A stretch of DNA of 64,000 bases from UBA2357 sp046295975 (GCA_046295975.1 JBKBMG010000014.1:1-64000); one strand, 5' to 3'. Shown: positions 43,913 through 52,957, counted from the first letter of the stretch. The notes: a model not told the origin generated them from the sequence alone. Numbers and translations: made by a program.

Positions 43913-46201
43913 TCAGAACTGCAGGTTGGCGGACAACACCGCGGTGCGCGGCGTGCCGGGCACGTAGCGATGGCCGTTGTTGTTCATTGACGCGACATAG
44001 TCTTTGTCGAACAGGTTGTACACGTTGAGCTGCAAGCTCAGGTTCTGGTTGATCGCGTACGCGGCCATGGCGTCGAACACCCAGTAGTCATCGATGCGCG
44101 GCATCTGGGTGGTGTCGGTCAGCGTGCCTGAGGTGCGCAGCATCGAATCGACGTAGCGCGCACCACCACCCACGGTAAGGCCGGAGGGCAGTCGGTAGCT
44201 GGTCCAGGTGGTGAAACTGAGCTTGGGCGACCAGTTGATTGCGTTGCCCTGCTGGGCGTCGGTGCCGCGCTTGATCTCGGTATCCATGTGGGCGAGGCCG
44301 GCCGAAACCTGCCACTGCGGCGTGATCGCGCCCACTACTCCAAGCTCCACGCCACGCACCACCTTGCGGCCGTATTGGGTGATTTCGCCGGTGGCGGCGT
44401 CGGTCTGCACCAGGTCGTTCTTGTTCACGCTGCGATACACCGCAGCGGTGAGTGCCAGCCGTTGATCGAGCACGTCCCACTTGGTGCCCAACTCGATGTT
44501 GGTGGCGGTCTGCGGGTCCATGTTGGGGTGGTTGATGTTGGTCGCGGTGGCGTTGAGGGTGAAGTTCGACCCGCCGGGTGGTTGTTTGGAGGTGGACAGT
44601 GCCGCATACACGCTGCCATTCGGGGCGGGTTTGTAGAGCGCTCCCAGCTTCCAGCTGAGCAGGGTGTCACTGCTCTTGAGGTTTTGCGGCACCAGGGTAC
44701 CCACCGGCAGTTCGGGATGGCTGGTAGCGGTGGACAGCACGATGTTGGATGCCTCGGTGCGATAGCGGTCGCCGCGCAGGCCGGCGGAGAACTGCCAGCG
44801 CTCACCGAGCTTCACGGTGTCGAACAGGTAGGCGCCAATGGTCAGGGTTTCGCCCTCGGCGCGCGCGCCGGTGAAGCTCAGGTCGCGGCCGGTGATCGGG
44901 TCGTGGCGGTTGGGCCGGTAGAGATTGGCGGGATCCATGCTGCCCGCGCCGGTGAGTGTGCGGGTGAGTTGGCGTTCATGGGTGAACTCCAGGCCGGTGC
45001 TCAGTTCGTGGCGCAGTCCGCCAGTGTTGAAGGCGGTGGTGAGATTGGTCTGGTTGGTCAGCAACTCGTTTTCCTGCCACTTGGTGTGGCGGCCGCGCAG
45101 CACCGTCCAGCCGGCCGGGTCGGTGGCGGCGTCTATGCCTTCGGGGTTGGTGGCGCTGGTGACGGCATTGCCCGGTGCGGTCAGCAGCAACTGGTGGCGG
45201 GCCTTGCCGTAGCGCGCCGTGTTGCGCAAGGTCGTGTCGGCAGACAGGTCGTGCTCGATGCGGGCGGTGAACATGTCCAGCCTGACGTCTTCAAAGTCGC
45301 TGCTGCTGCCGTAGAAGTTCTCGCTGTCGACGGGTGCGGCGCGCTGACCGGCGCCCGCCAGCGAAGCGTTGTAGTAGCCGGGCAGGCCGACGGTGGGCAC
45401 GCCACCGTCGGGGAGGTTGTCCTGTTCGATGTGCAGGAAGGACAGCGTCGTGCGGGTGGGCGTGCCCAGACCGAAGGCGAGCGAGGGTGCGATGCCCCAG
45501 CGCTTGCTTTCCACCGTGTCGCGGCCGGCCACGCCGCCGTCCTGGGTCATGAGGTTGAGGCGCCACGCGGCGGTGTCACCGAGGCGGCGGTTGATGTCGG
45601 CGGTGGCGCGCAGGTTGTCGGCGTCGCTGTAGCTCAGGCTGGCGTTGGCGGCGTCACCGGAGAACGGAGTCTTGGTGGCGAGGTTCACATAACCGGACGG
45701 CGCGCCGCGGCCGTTGTCCGCGCCCACCGGGCCCTTGGATATCTCGATCTGCTCGATGTTGAAGGTGTCGCGGGCGAAGTTGCCGAGATCCCGGACACCG
45801 TCCATGTAGATGCTCCCGGAGGTGTCGAAACCGCGCATGAAGATGTTGTCCTTGGTGTTGCTGTTGCCGCCTTCGCCGAGCAGCAGGGTCACGCCCGGGG
45901 TATTGCGCAAGGCTTCGGTGAGGGAGGTGGCCTGTTGTTCGCGCAGGACTTCCTTGCCGATGACGGTGATGGTCTGAGGGGTATCGACCAGCGGCTGGGT
46001 GAATTTCGGCGAGCTCACCGCCTCGATCTTGTAGCGCTCTTCGCTGTTGGCGCGGACGTTGACCTCGGGCAGGGTCGAGGAGGCTGCGGTCTGGGCCGCG
46101 ACGGCGCCTGGCAGGGCCAGCGCGGCGAAGGCAAGCGCGGCTGTCTGGACATTAGGGAAAGGCTTGGTGGACGGGTGCTTCTGGCTCTCGATGGTGGCCA
46201 T
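43913..46201 (-). CDS. TonB-dependent siderophore receptor (Fiu/PiuA-like)
   Basis: The 762-residue outer-membrane receptor has a signal peptide (about 1-37, ending VAAQ), a plug domain with TPQTITVIGKEVL and IFMRGFDTSGSIYMDGVRDLGNFARDTFNIEQIEISKGP, and a 22-strand barrel ending in F (SANLQF). It belongs to the catecholate siderophore group. With piuC it forms an iron-uptake pair behind a Fur box. Confidence 0.92.
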   Translation of the reverse strand: MATIESQKHPSTKPFPNVQTAALAFAALALPGAVAAQTAASSTLPEVNVRANSEERYKIEAVSSPKFTQPLVDTPQTITVIGKEVLREQQATSLTEALRNTPGVTLLLGEGGNSNTKDNIFMRGFDTSGSIYMDGVRDLGNFARDTFNIEQIEISKGPVGADNGRGAPSGYVNLATKTPFSGDAANASLSYSDADNLRATADINRRLGDTAAWRLNLMTQDGGVAGRDTVESKRWGIAPSLAFGLGTPTRTTLSFLHIEQDNLPDGGVPTVGLPGYYNASLAGAGQRAAPVDSENFYGSSSDFEDVRLDMFTARIEHDLSADTTLRNTARYGKARHQLLLTAPGNAVTSATNPEGIDAATDPAGWTVLRGRHTKWQENELLTNQTNLTTAFNTGGLRHELSTGLEFTHERQLTRTLTGAGSMDPANLYRPNRHDPITGRDLSFTGARAEGETLTIGAYLFDTVKLGERWQFSAGLRGDRYRTEASNIVLSTATSHPELPVGTLVPQNLKSSDTLLSWKLGALYKPAPNGSVYAALSTSKQPPGGSNFTLNATATNINHPNMDPQTATNIELGTKWDVLDQRLALTAAVYRSVNKNDLVQTDAATGEITQYGRKVVRGVELGVVGAITPQWQVSAGLAHMDTEIKRGTDAQQGNAINWSPKLSFTTWTSYRLPSGLTVGGGARYVDSMLRTSGTLTDTTQMPRIDDYWVFDAMAAYAINQNLSLQLNVYNLFDKDYVASMNNNGHRYVPGTPRTAVLSANLQF

Positions 46202-46287
46202 GGGGTTCTCCGGTCAGGGGTGAGCGATGTCACTGGCTGGCTGCCTGACCGGATTCGAAGCGGCTGGGTGGCTGGCTGTTATTAATT

Positions 46288-46306
46288 GAGAATGATAACC
46301 GTTAAA
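46288..46306. promoter_or_regulatory. Fur box
   Basis: GAGAATGATAACCGTTAAA matches the 19-base Fur consensus at 14 positions, including the unbroken AATGATAA core. It lies 87-105 bases upstream of the receptor start in an AT-rich promoter region. Confidence 0.78.
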
Positions 46307-46454
46307 TCATGTAAATCTCAATCGGCATTGCCGGTCGCTGTGTAGCGGCGACCGGCCACAGCCTGACGGCACAGTCGTGCCACGGCGGTAGCGGCACATG
46401 CGCCGGGGGGCTGTTATGCTCGCGGCTATACGTACAACGAAAGGGAGACGCCGT

Positions 46455-46709
46455 ATGGCGAAATCGATGCCGAAGTGGCTGCCGCGCGTGGCCTTCGTCG
46501 CGCTGCACGTGGTTCAGTATCTGGTGTCGTCGAGTGCCGACCTGATCCTGTCGAGCACTATTGCGGCACTGATGGTGGGCGCCCAGCTGATGCCGCGCGA
46601 GCATTTTGCGAAGGTGTTCCGCACTCGCCCGAATCTGGTCAGCCAACTCGGCAGCATTGCCTGGCTGTTCGTATCGTTCGTGGAGATGAGCGCCCGCGGG
46701 GGTTTGTAG
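46455..46709 (+). CDS. small hypothetical protein with an amphipathic/membrane segment
   Basis: The 84-residue protein starts at ATG 46455, preceded by AAGGGAG at 46441-46447. A hydrophobic stretch at about 10-45 (VAFVALHVVQYLV, then ILSSTIAALMVGAQLM) could span or lie on the membrane. The N-terminus is basic. Unknown function; the good ribosome binding site supports it as a real gene. Confidence 0.5.
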   Translation: MAKSMPKWLPRVAFVALHVVQYLVSSSADLILSSTIAALMVGAQLMPREHFAKVFRTRPNLVSQLGSIAWLFVSFVEMSARGGL

Positions 46710-46831
46710 GTTGTTGACCAGGCCTGCCAACATTGGCGCACGGGCGGGGTTGTAGGGCGGAAAAGCGCCGCGCGTTCCGCCGAATGATGACGGTCGGCGT
46801 TTTTCACGGCGCCGCACGCGGCGGATTTCAC

Positions 46832-47043
46832 CTGAGGAAGCACTGATTGAATCCGTTCGCCCTTAGTCTTTCGGCTGCGTTCAGGACAGGCTTGTCGAAG
46901 CCCGACTCCCGGCACTAGCGAAGTCGCCCTTCGACAGGCTCAGGGCGAGCGGAGGTGCCTGTTTCAAAGCTTCGCTTTGCCAAGCCCACGCGGGGCTTGC
47001 TTCGCTCGGCCCGAACGATGGGGAATAAGAGTGCTTCCCTGAG
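46832..47043. mobile_element. miniature inverted-repeat element, copy 1
   Basis: The edges are CTGAGGAAGCACT (46832-46844) and AGTGCTTCCCTGAG (47030-47043), imperfect inverted repeats of each other. The 212-base interior carries the dispersed motif CCCTTCGACAGGCTCAGGGC (46928-46947) and its inverted partner near 46875-46901. It has no transposase gene. The right edge lies 16 bases past the stop of the reductase gene, on its 3' side. No target duplication is obvious. Confidence 0.6.
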
Positions 47044-47058
47044 AAACGCGGTCGCGGC

Positions 47059-48024
47059 TTACAGATCGAGCACCAAGCGCGCGCTTTTCGCGCGCGAGCA
47101 ACACGGTGTGAACTGGTCTCCTTTCGCCTGCTCCGCGGGGGTGAGGAAAACGTCCCGATGATCGGGTGTGCCTTCCAGCACGCGCGTCAAGCAGGTGCCG
47201 CACACGCCTTGCTCGCATGACACGGGCACCTCGATGCCGTGCATGGCGAGCGCGGTGACCACCGCTTGATCGGCCGCCACGCGGATAACGGCACCGGTAG
47301 AGGCGATCTGGACTTCGAAGCTTCCGTCGTGGCTGGTATCGACCGCTGCTGCCGCGAAGTATTCGCGGTGCAGTCTCGCCTCGGGCCAGCCGGCTTGGTG
47401 CGCAGCGCCCAGCATCGCGTCCATGAAGCCCGTCGGCCCACACACGTAGAGGTCCGTCCCGGCGGTCGGCTTGGCGCGCAGCGAGCCGAGATGGAATTTC
47501 TGCCCGGCGGGGTCGTCGTCGAAGTGGAAATGCACCTTGGCGGCGAAGACCGAGCCCCGGATGCGGTCGTAGAATGCGGTGCGCTCACGCGACCGCGTGC
47601 AGTAATGCAACTCGAACGACGCGCCGATGTTTGCGAGGCGCTCGGCCATGCAAAGGATAGGCGTGATGCCGATTCCACCGGCGAGCAGCACGCTGTGCCG
47701 CCCGTCGTGCACCAGCGGGAAGTGGTTCTTCGGGTCGCTGATTTGCAGTATCTGCCCAACTTCGAGCGCGTGCATCGCGACCGAGCCGCCTCGCGATTGA
47801 GCGTCGCGCAACACCGCGATCAGATAGCGGTGGCTCTCGCGCGGGTCGTTGCACAAGGAGTATTGGCGCACCATACCGCCGGGCAGGTGCACGTCGATAT
47901 GGGAGCCGGCCGAAAACGGGGGCAGCGCCTCGCCCGCGGGGTCGACCAGTTCGAAGCTGCAGATATCGAGGGCCTCGACGGTTTTGCGCGCGATGCGCAC
48001 GCTGCGTATGGCGGGGGTCGTCAT
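47059..48024 (-). CDS. phthalate-dioxygenase-reductase-type oxidoreductase (VanB-like)
   Basis: The 321-residue protein has an FMN-binding beta barrel (RQYSLCNDP, about 54-62), an NAD-binding domain (LAGGIGITPILCMAERL, CGPTGFMDAML) and a C-terminal plant-type [2Fe-2S] domain, CEQGVCGTC ... CC. This single-chain reductase supplies electrons to Rieske oxygenases. It is isolated from any oxygenase on its side of the N gap and is bracketed by two miniature elements; the nearest Rieske oxygenases are in the catabolic cluster at 60-64 kb. Confidence 0.92.
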   Translation of the reverse strand: MTTPAIRSVRIARKTVEALDICSFELVDPAGEALPPFSAGSHIDVHLPGGMVRQYSLCNDPRESHRYLIAVLRDAQSRGGSVAMHALEVGQILQISDPKNHFPLVHDGRHSVLLAGGIGITPILCMAERLANIGASFELHYCTRSRERTAFYDRIRGSVFAAKVHFHFDDDPAGQKFHLGSLRAKPTAGTDLYVCGPTGFMDAMLGAAHQAGWPEARLHREYFAAAAVDTSHDGSFEVQIASTGAVIRVAADQAVVTALAMHGIEVPVSCEQGVCGTCLTRVLEGTPDHRDVFLTPAEQAKGDQFTPCCSRAKSARLVLDL

Positions 48025-48518
48025 GCTGAGGCTCCGTAGGTTTCGACTTCCAGCACCGTCTGCGGCACCGACCGCGCCATTACCGGCGAGCAGTGGCTAG
48101 GGAAGCGCTGGTTTATTCCACGCTGTTCGGGCTGAGCCTGTCGAAGCCCTTCTTTTCCCGAGGAATGCCCTTCGAGAAGCCTGTCCTGAGCGCAGCCGAA
48201 GGGCTCAGGGCGAACGGATTCAAGTGTTTCCCTAGCGGGATAGTCGCGCTGAATCGGGCCGCCGAGGGAGTCGAAAAGGCGGATCGAATAGCCGCCGGAT
48301 GCCTGATTGAAGTTGCTCAAGGGTTTTCCTTCTCGATCATGATCGATCGACATGAGTGGCGCCGCGTTAGCGGCGTAGCAGAACATTTCCGAGCGCCCTG
48401 GCGGATGAGAACGCACGCTCATGACATCGTCTCCATGTCGGCGGCGGGCCGGCCCCCCGCCGGCTGCGGCGCCACACCGGGCCAGAACGGGCCCCGCGAT
48501 GAAAAAAGGCCCCGCCAA
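48021..48518 (-). pseudogene. coding remnant interrupted by a miniature element
   Basis: An open frame of 165 codons runs through miniature element 2. Its first part (about 48236-48400, minus strand: MSIDHDREGKPLSNFNQASG and following) and its last part (48021-48096: MARSVPQTVLEVETYGAS) look like ordinary coding sequence, while the middle is element-encoded. The final stop overlaps the ATG of the reductase gene by four bases (ATGA), which suggests that the original gene was translationally coupled to it. I cannot identify the product; an oxygenase subunit or partner of the reductase is possible. Confidence 0.35.
48097..48235. mobile_element. miniature inverted-repeat element, copy 2
   Basis: The edges are CTAGGGAAGCGCT (48097-48109) and AGTGTTTCCCTAG (48223-48235). 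They match each other as inverted repeats and match copy 1 at its edges. The 139-base interior carries GGCTGAGCCTGTCGAAGCCC (48129-48148) and an inverted CCCTTCG/GGGCTCAGGGCGAACGG partner. No coding capacity of its own. Confidence 0.6.
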
Positions 48519-48531
48519 GGGCGGGGCCTTT
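48505..48531 (-). terminator. rho-independent terminator
   Basis: A 9-bp GC stem (GGCCCCGCC with its complement) extended by AAA/TTT encloses an AAG loop; on the minus strand it ends in a run of Ts (from GAAAAAA at 48501-48507). It serves the truncated gene whose stop is at 48551-48553. Confidence 0.75.
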
Positions 48532-48550
48532 CCATGTCGAAAGCGACCGA

Positions 48551-48573
48551 TTACTCGGCGGTTTCTTCTTTTT
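48551..48573 (-). CDS. 3' end of a gene cut by the sequence gap
   Basis: Read on the minus strand from the gap, the last codons are K-E-E-T-A-E-stop, followed 20 bases later by a strong terminator. An acidic E-E-x-A-E tail before a terminator is what a highly expressed gene would leave. The identity cannot be known because the rest is lost in the Ns. Such assembly breaks are often at repeated genes. Confidence 0.4.
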
Positions 48574-48583
48574 NNNNNNNNNN
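48574..48583. other. assembly gap (10 Ns)
   Basis: Ten Ns join two contigs, so the true distance across is unknown and at least part of one gene is missing. The region 48025-48600 otherwise holds the remnant ORF, miniature element 2 and the terminator. Confidence 0.95.
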
Positions 48584-48600
48584 CTGGCGCCCCGTCATTA

Positions 48601-49956
48601 TCAGCGGATACCCTCGCCCGCCATTGCGTCGGGTGTGAAAATGCTATCCGGATAAATTGGCATCAGCCGGTAGTGTGTGGACTTGCTGTTGAAGAGGTTG
48701 GCAATGAAGGCCGAGCCCGACAGGAGATCGTTGAGGCCGAAGGCGCCGATGATCAGTCCGGGCGCATCGGGCGCAACGAAGGTCTGCGACCACAGCGTCT
48801 TCCACAGCTGACCATTGGCATCCCAACGATCGGCCAGCACGCAGTTCCAGGAGTCCTCGTCGCAGTAGTAGCGGCTCCTGGGCGCCTGGTGGCGATGACC
48901 CTGACGCACCGTGGCCTCGACCACCCACACCCGGTGCAGCTCCCAGCGCACGTGGTCCGGATTGAGGTGGTGCTTGGCCATCACCTCCGCGTCCGTGGCG
49001 GGTTGCAGCAGCTTGCTGCCGTTGTAGGGAATGTACATTTCCTGCTTGCCCACGAGCTTCCAGTCGAAGCGGTCCATTCGCCCGTTGAAGGTTTCAAGCT
49101 CGTCGAAGCTCAACACCCCGGCGGTGGCCGGTGTCGGTGTGTCACAGCACGGGTTGGGTAGTTTCCTCACCCTGCGCTGGCCGGTGAGGTACACCCACGT
49201 CTGGGTCTTGCTCCCGTCGATTTGCTCTCGGCCGACGATGGCTTCCCCGGCGCGTATCGGTGGTCCCTGATTGATGAGCCGGATGAGCCAGAACTCGTTC
49301 TTCTTGGCGAACTCCTCGGGCGAGCCGTCGGGTATGTAGTAGGGCATCTGCTGGTCAAAAAAGCCGTCGGTCGCCAACACGGCTTTGCCGTCAGACGTGA
49401 GCTGGTACTGGGTACTCTGGAACTGCCAGGCCGTACCCCGCCAGCGCAGCAAGTGATTCCACACCACCTCGGCGCCGGTCTTGGGAATCGGGAACGGGAT
49501 GCCTCCGTAAGCCCCCTCCACGAGGTCACCGTTCATCGTCGCTCGGGTGGCGTTGGCGAAAGTGTTGACATAGACCCACTGAGGCGCCGCGGCAGTGCGG
49601 TGGGTCTTGTAGACGTCCACCCGGTACGTGTCCGGATACTTCTTCAGCATCGCCTGGGTGCCGTCGGTGAGCTTGTCGGCATACTGGTCCATGTTTTGCG
49701 CGGTGATCGAGAAGAGCGGCGTCTCGTCCTTGAAGGGGTCGCCCCGCCGCCCACCCGGGGTGTCGCCGGCAATCGGCGTGGTGTAGCCGCCCGTCCAGGG
49801 CGGAATCGTGCCGTCTGCGTTGCCGGCCTTCTCGCCGCCCAGCGGGGTGAGCTCGGTCTTGAGCTTCGCCGCCTCGTCGGCGGTCACCGCCGCGCTGGCA
49901 TCGCCTGCCGCGAATGCGGCGAGTACCGCCGCTGTGAGGAGCAAATGTCGGGTCAT
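48601..49956 (-). CDS. DUF1329 outer-membrane lipid/hydrophobe-handling protein
   Basis: The 451-residue periplasmic or outer-membrane protein has a signal peptide at 1-22 (cleavage after ASA) and the DUF1329 pattern LTPLGGEKAGNADGTIPPWTGG near the N-terminus, RRVRKLPNPCCDTPTPAT in the middle and a terminal HYRLMPIYPDS. DUF1329 proteins share the LolA/LolB-like fold and are encoded beside DUF1302 porin-like proteins in clusters for aromatic, terpene or steroid breakdown, where they are thought to aid uptake of hydrophobic substrate. The DUF1302 gene is immediately upstream. Confidence 0.88.
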   Translation of the reverse strand: MTRHLLLTAAVLAAFAAGDASAAVTADEAAKLKTELTPLGGEKAGNADGTIPPWTGGYTTPIAGDTPGGRRGDPFKDETPLFSITAQNMDQYADKLTDGTQAMLKKYPDTYRVDVYKTHRTAAAPQWVYVNTFANATRATMNGDLVEGAYGGIPFPIPKTGAEVVWNHLLRWRGTAWQFQSTQYQLTSDGKAVLATDGFFDQQMPYYIPDGSPEEFAKKNEFWLIRLINQGPPIRAGEAIVGREQIDGSKTQTWVYLTGQRRVRKLPNPCCDTPTPATAGVLSFDELETFNGRMDRFDWKLVGKQEMYIPYNGSKLLQPATDAEVMAKHHLNPDHVRWELHRVWVVEATVRQGHRHQAPRSRYYCDEDSWNCVLADRWDANGQLWKTLWSQTFVAPDAPGLIIGAFGLNDLLSGSAFIANLFNSKSTHYRLMPIYPDSIFTPDAMAGEGIR

Positions 49957-49983
49957 GGGGTGTCTCCGTTGGTTTTGTTGGGG

Positions 49984-51720
49984 TCAGAACGTCCGCCGAA
50001 GGTACAGGGCGATGTTGTTGCGATCAGCCAGCGCATTGCCGTCGCTGAACTTCGGCCGGCCGCCGGTCAAGGCAGGCGAGGAGTCCACGAAGGGCTTGGC
50101 CTTGCCGATGTAGTGGCTGTAGGTGAGGCCGAACTGCCACACGCCCAGGTAGTTGCCTTCCAACCCGAGGGTGGCGGTGCCGTTGCCGCGCGCACTCCAT
50201 GGCGTGATGGCGGAGTGTCCGTCCAAGGTATAGCGCAGCCCGACCGGCACGTTGAGATCCAGGCCCGGCAGCGCCTGCCGGTAGGTGGGGGTATAGATGA
50301 ACTGGATGGCCGTGGCGCTGCGGGTCACGCCATCGTCGAGCTCGTGGTCGGGGTCATTCACCTTCATCACCCGGTTCCAGGCGATCTCGCCGACGAAGCT
50401 CGACTCGTTGGCGAGGAAGTTCGGCCCGAGGGAGGCGAGCCAGGAGAGATTCACGTGGGCGGTCTTGCCGGTAGCGAATTGCGGACGCCCGGTGAAGGCT
50501 GAGGGGTAGAGCATGTTGGTGCTTCTGAGCGGCATGTCGTCGCGCACCGAGGCTTCCAAGGCGACGTTCACTTCGCCGAAGGTGCGCGAGGCGCTTACCC
50601 CGGCGGTCTTGATCGCCTCGGGGAAGACGTAGAACCAGCGCCCGTCGGCCGGGTTGAAGACATCGAGGGCGCCGTAGAGCTGGCCGCCCTTGTCGTGGTA
50701 ACGGGCGAAGTAGAAGCCGAGGTCGGTCTCGGCGATCCGCCACTTCACCTGCAGACCGAACTGGCCGTAGTCGCTGGGCTCGTCGTCGTGCCCCCGGTTC
50801 AGCACGTGGTTGCCGGCAAGCTCTCCGCTGGGGATGCCGACGAACTCGGGCTGGCTCGCGCCCCAGGGGATGTTGCTGGTGGAGAAGTAGCTGCCCGAAG
50901 GCGGCAGGCGGTCGGCCTCCCAGCCGAGCTGGACGTAGCCGCCGATGGACAGGTCCGAGGTGAGCTGCAACTGCGCCGAGATCTGGGGCACCGGACGGAT
51001 GATCTCCTTGAACTGGGCGTTGGGCGAGGAGAGCAGCTTGTTGATGTCGATGGGGCCCTGGGCGCGGGCGATGCCGTTGTCGCCGAAGAAGAGGCTCTCG
51101 CCGTACTGCAGGGCGTGGCGGCCGAAGCGTGCGCTGAGCCGCCGGCCGTCCCCCAGGTCCCAGCGGCCGAAGGCGAAGGCGTCGAGCACTTCGGCATCCT
51201 CGCCGGCGATCCGCTTCGTGCGGTCGGGGAAGCGGTCGAAGGGCGTCTGGCCGTTGGTGGGTTCGCGGGCGTCGGTCGAGTGGTGGTAGGCGTCGTCGTA
51301 CCAGGCTGCGGCGGAGATGCGGAAGCCGAAGCTCCGCTGATAGACCACGTCGAGCTCGGAGAGGAGATCCACCCGTGCCGAGACAATGCCCTTCTTGCGG
51401 AAGTTGTCGTTGCCGGCGTTGAAGTTTTGCGCCTGGGGGAAGGCCGAGGCGGGCACACCCGGCACCAGCAGCCTGAAGGAATCCACGAGATTCGAGTTTG
51501 CGTTCTCCACGCGGTAGATGGAGCTCGCCTTGACCGTGTTGTCGAAACGCACGGTCAGGTCCGGGTTGCCGGTGTCGATGTTGAAGGCGTGGGCAGCGGT
51601 TCCGGCCAGCAGCCCGCCGAAGCTCGTTGCGAGCGCTCGCACGAGTGCGCGTTCGCGCTTCGTGCGGCGCTGACACGGCTGGGCCTTGAAAACCAAAGTT
51701 TCCGTCGGGGTTTTTTTCAT
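49984..51720 (-). CDS. DUF1302 outer-membrane porin-like protein
   Basis: The 578-residue protein has a long signal peptide (about 1-47, ending AAHA) and then FNIDTGNPDLTVRFDNTVKASSIYRV, the DUF1302 start. The body is a predicted beta barrel, ending in F (LYLRRTF), which fits outer-membrane insertion. It lies 27 bases from the DUF1329 gene. The start has a strong GGAGG. It is probably the outer-membrane entry route for the substrate of this catabolic cluster. Confidence 0.88.
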   Translation of the reverse strand: MKKTPTETLVFKAQPCQRRTKRERALVRALATSFGGLLAGTAAHAFNIDTGNPDLTVRFDNTVKASSIYRVENANSNLVDSFRLLVPGVPASAFPQAQNFNAGNDNFRKKGIVSARVDLLSELDVVYQRSFGFRISAAAWYDDAYHHSTDAREPTNGQTPFDRFPDRTKRIAGEDAEVLDAFAFGRWDLGDGRRLSARFGRHALQYGESLFFGDNGIARAQGPIDINKLLSSPNAQFKEIIRPVPQISAQLQLTSDLSIGGYVQLGWEADRLPPSGSYFSTSNIPWGASQPEFVGIPSGELAGNHVLNRGHDDEPSDYGQFGLQVKWRIAETDLGFYFARYHDKGGQLYGALDVFNPADGRWFYVFPEAIKTAGVSASRTFGEVNVALEASVRDDMPLRSTNMLYPSAFTGRPQFATGKTAHVNLSWLASLGPNFLANESSFVGEIAWNRVMKVNDPDHELDDGVTRSATAIQFIYTPTYRQALPGLDLNVPVGLRYTLDGHSAITPWSARGNGTATLGLEGNYLGVWQFGLTYSHYIGKAKPFVDSSPALTGGRPKFSDGNALADRNNIALYLRRTF

Positions 51721-51826
51721 GTCTGTCTCCTCCCTCTTTCTGGCCGATTGGCCAATGTGGGGTTAGGGTGTTCCGTGTTGGGGCTTGGTGAGCCCGGATG
51801 TCTTCGCTGGTCGTGGCCTCCTGTGT

Positions 51827-52957
51827 CTATGCGGGTTGAGAGACGGCGAGCGCCTGGCGTCGCACCATCGCCTGAATGTCGGCGGCCGGATCGGGCCGCA
51901 GCTCCCAGTGCGCCACCTGTAGCGAAGCCTCGTAAACGTTGCGGCAACGCTCGTAGCGTCGCCGCATGAACTCGCTGAACATGGCATCCAGTGCGGGGCT
52001 ATTCCGTAGCAAGGAGCCCAGCACCGTGGCATCCTCGATGCATTGGGCAGTTGCCTGACCGAGCTGCGGGGGAATGACATGGGCCGCCTCACCCACCAGC
52101 AGCACGCGACCGCGGTGCCAGCGGTCGGGCACCAGGCCGGCACGCACCGGCTGCACCAGCACCGGTTCGCTGCCGCCGAGTTGCTCGCGCATTTCGGCAA
52201 TGACACCGCTGCAAGGCTTGAGCCGGTCGCGGATCCACCCCGCGCGACACGCCGGCGGAACCTCGGGCGCCGCCCCTTGCATCTCGATCAACAATAGCGA
52301 CGCCCGATCCTTGCTCACCGGAACGGCCGCCGCGCGAAAGCCATGGAAGCCGCCGACGAGGATTGTGGGTGTGTCGAGCGTGCGCGGCCGGCGCAACTGG
52401 ACCTGCCACCACACCTGCCCGACCTCCCGTGGTACCCCGTCCACATCGAAGCGATGCGCGCGCAACTGGGATTGGGCCCCGTCAGCACCGACCACCAGGT
52501 CGTAGCTTCGGCGATCGCCATCCTCGAAACACACCGACACCTCGTCTCCGGCCTCCTCGATCCGATCCAGGCATGCCGCGGGGCGGACAATCGCGCCGGC
52601 GCCCTGTGCCGCTTCCCATAGCAGCCCGCACAGGGCGTGGTGGGTCATGCCGAGAGCCGACGGGCCGGCAGTGCCGGTCAGCGGCGTCACCGCGTCGCGG
52701 AAATATTCGCCTCCTCGAAGATCCACATGCCTCGTCTCCACGTAGGGGAACCCGGTATGCAAGCAGGCCTCCGCCACACCGAGGTCCATCAGGCCGCGCA
52801 ACATGTTGGGTGCGACGTTGACATGCGTCTGTCCCAGCCGTCCGGTCGCCGGCTTGCCCGCGATTTCGACCTCGATGCCGGCCCGGGCCGTAGCCAGCGC
52901 TGCCGCAAGACCTGCGACGCCGGAGCCGACAACGAGGACGCGCTTTACTGGGGACAT
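51827..52957 (-). CDS. FAD-dependent aromatic monooxygenase (PHBH fold), GEAAH variant
   Basis: The 376-residue flavoprotein has a GSGVAG dinucleotide motif (residues 11-16) and DLVVGADGAQSQLR (DG motif). The third motif, normally G-D-A-A-H, is GEAAHVIPP, with glutamate instead of the conserved aspartate. This is likely still functional for FAD binding but is unusual. Such enzymes hydroxylate phenols or carry out related oxidations. It is one of three paralogous monooxygenases in the cluster and sits between the porin gene and a SnoaL-like gene. Confidence 0.85.
   Translation of the reverse strand: MSPVKRVLVVGSGVAGLAAALATARAGIEVEIAGKPATGRLGQTHVNVAPNMLRGLMDLGVAEACLHTGFPYVETRHVDLRGGEYFRDAVTPLTGTAGPSALGMTHHALCGLLWEAAQGAGAIVRPAACLDRIEEAGDEVSVCFEDGDRRSYDLVVGADGAQSQLRAHRFDVDGVPREVGQVWWQVQLRRPRTLDTPTILVGGFHGFRAAAVPVSKDRASLLLIEMQGAAPEVPPACRAGWIRDRLKPCSGVIAEMREQLGGSEPVLVQPVRAGLVPDRWHRGRVLLVGEAAHVIPPQLGQATAQCIEDATVLGSLLRNSPALDAMFSEFMRRRYERCRNVYEASLQVAHWELRPDPAADIQAMVRRQALAVSQPA

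Noticed and set aside
44288..46285. 665-residue plus-strand frame opposite the TonB receptor
   Set aside because: Glycine/valine-rich shadow of the receptor gene, with no signal or domain.
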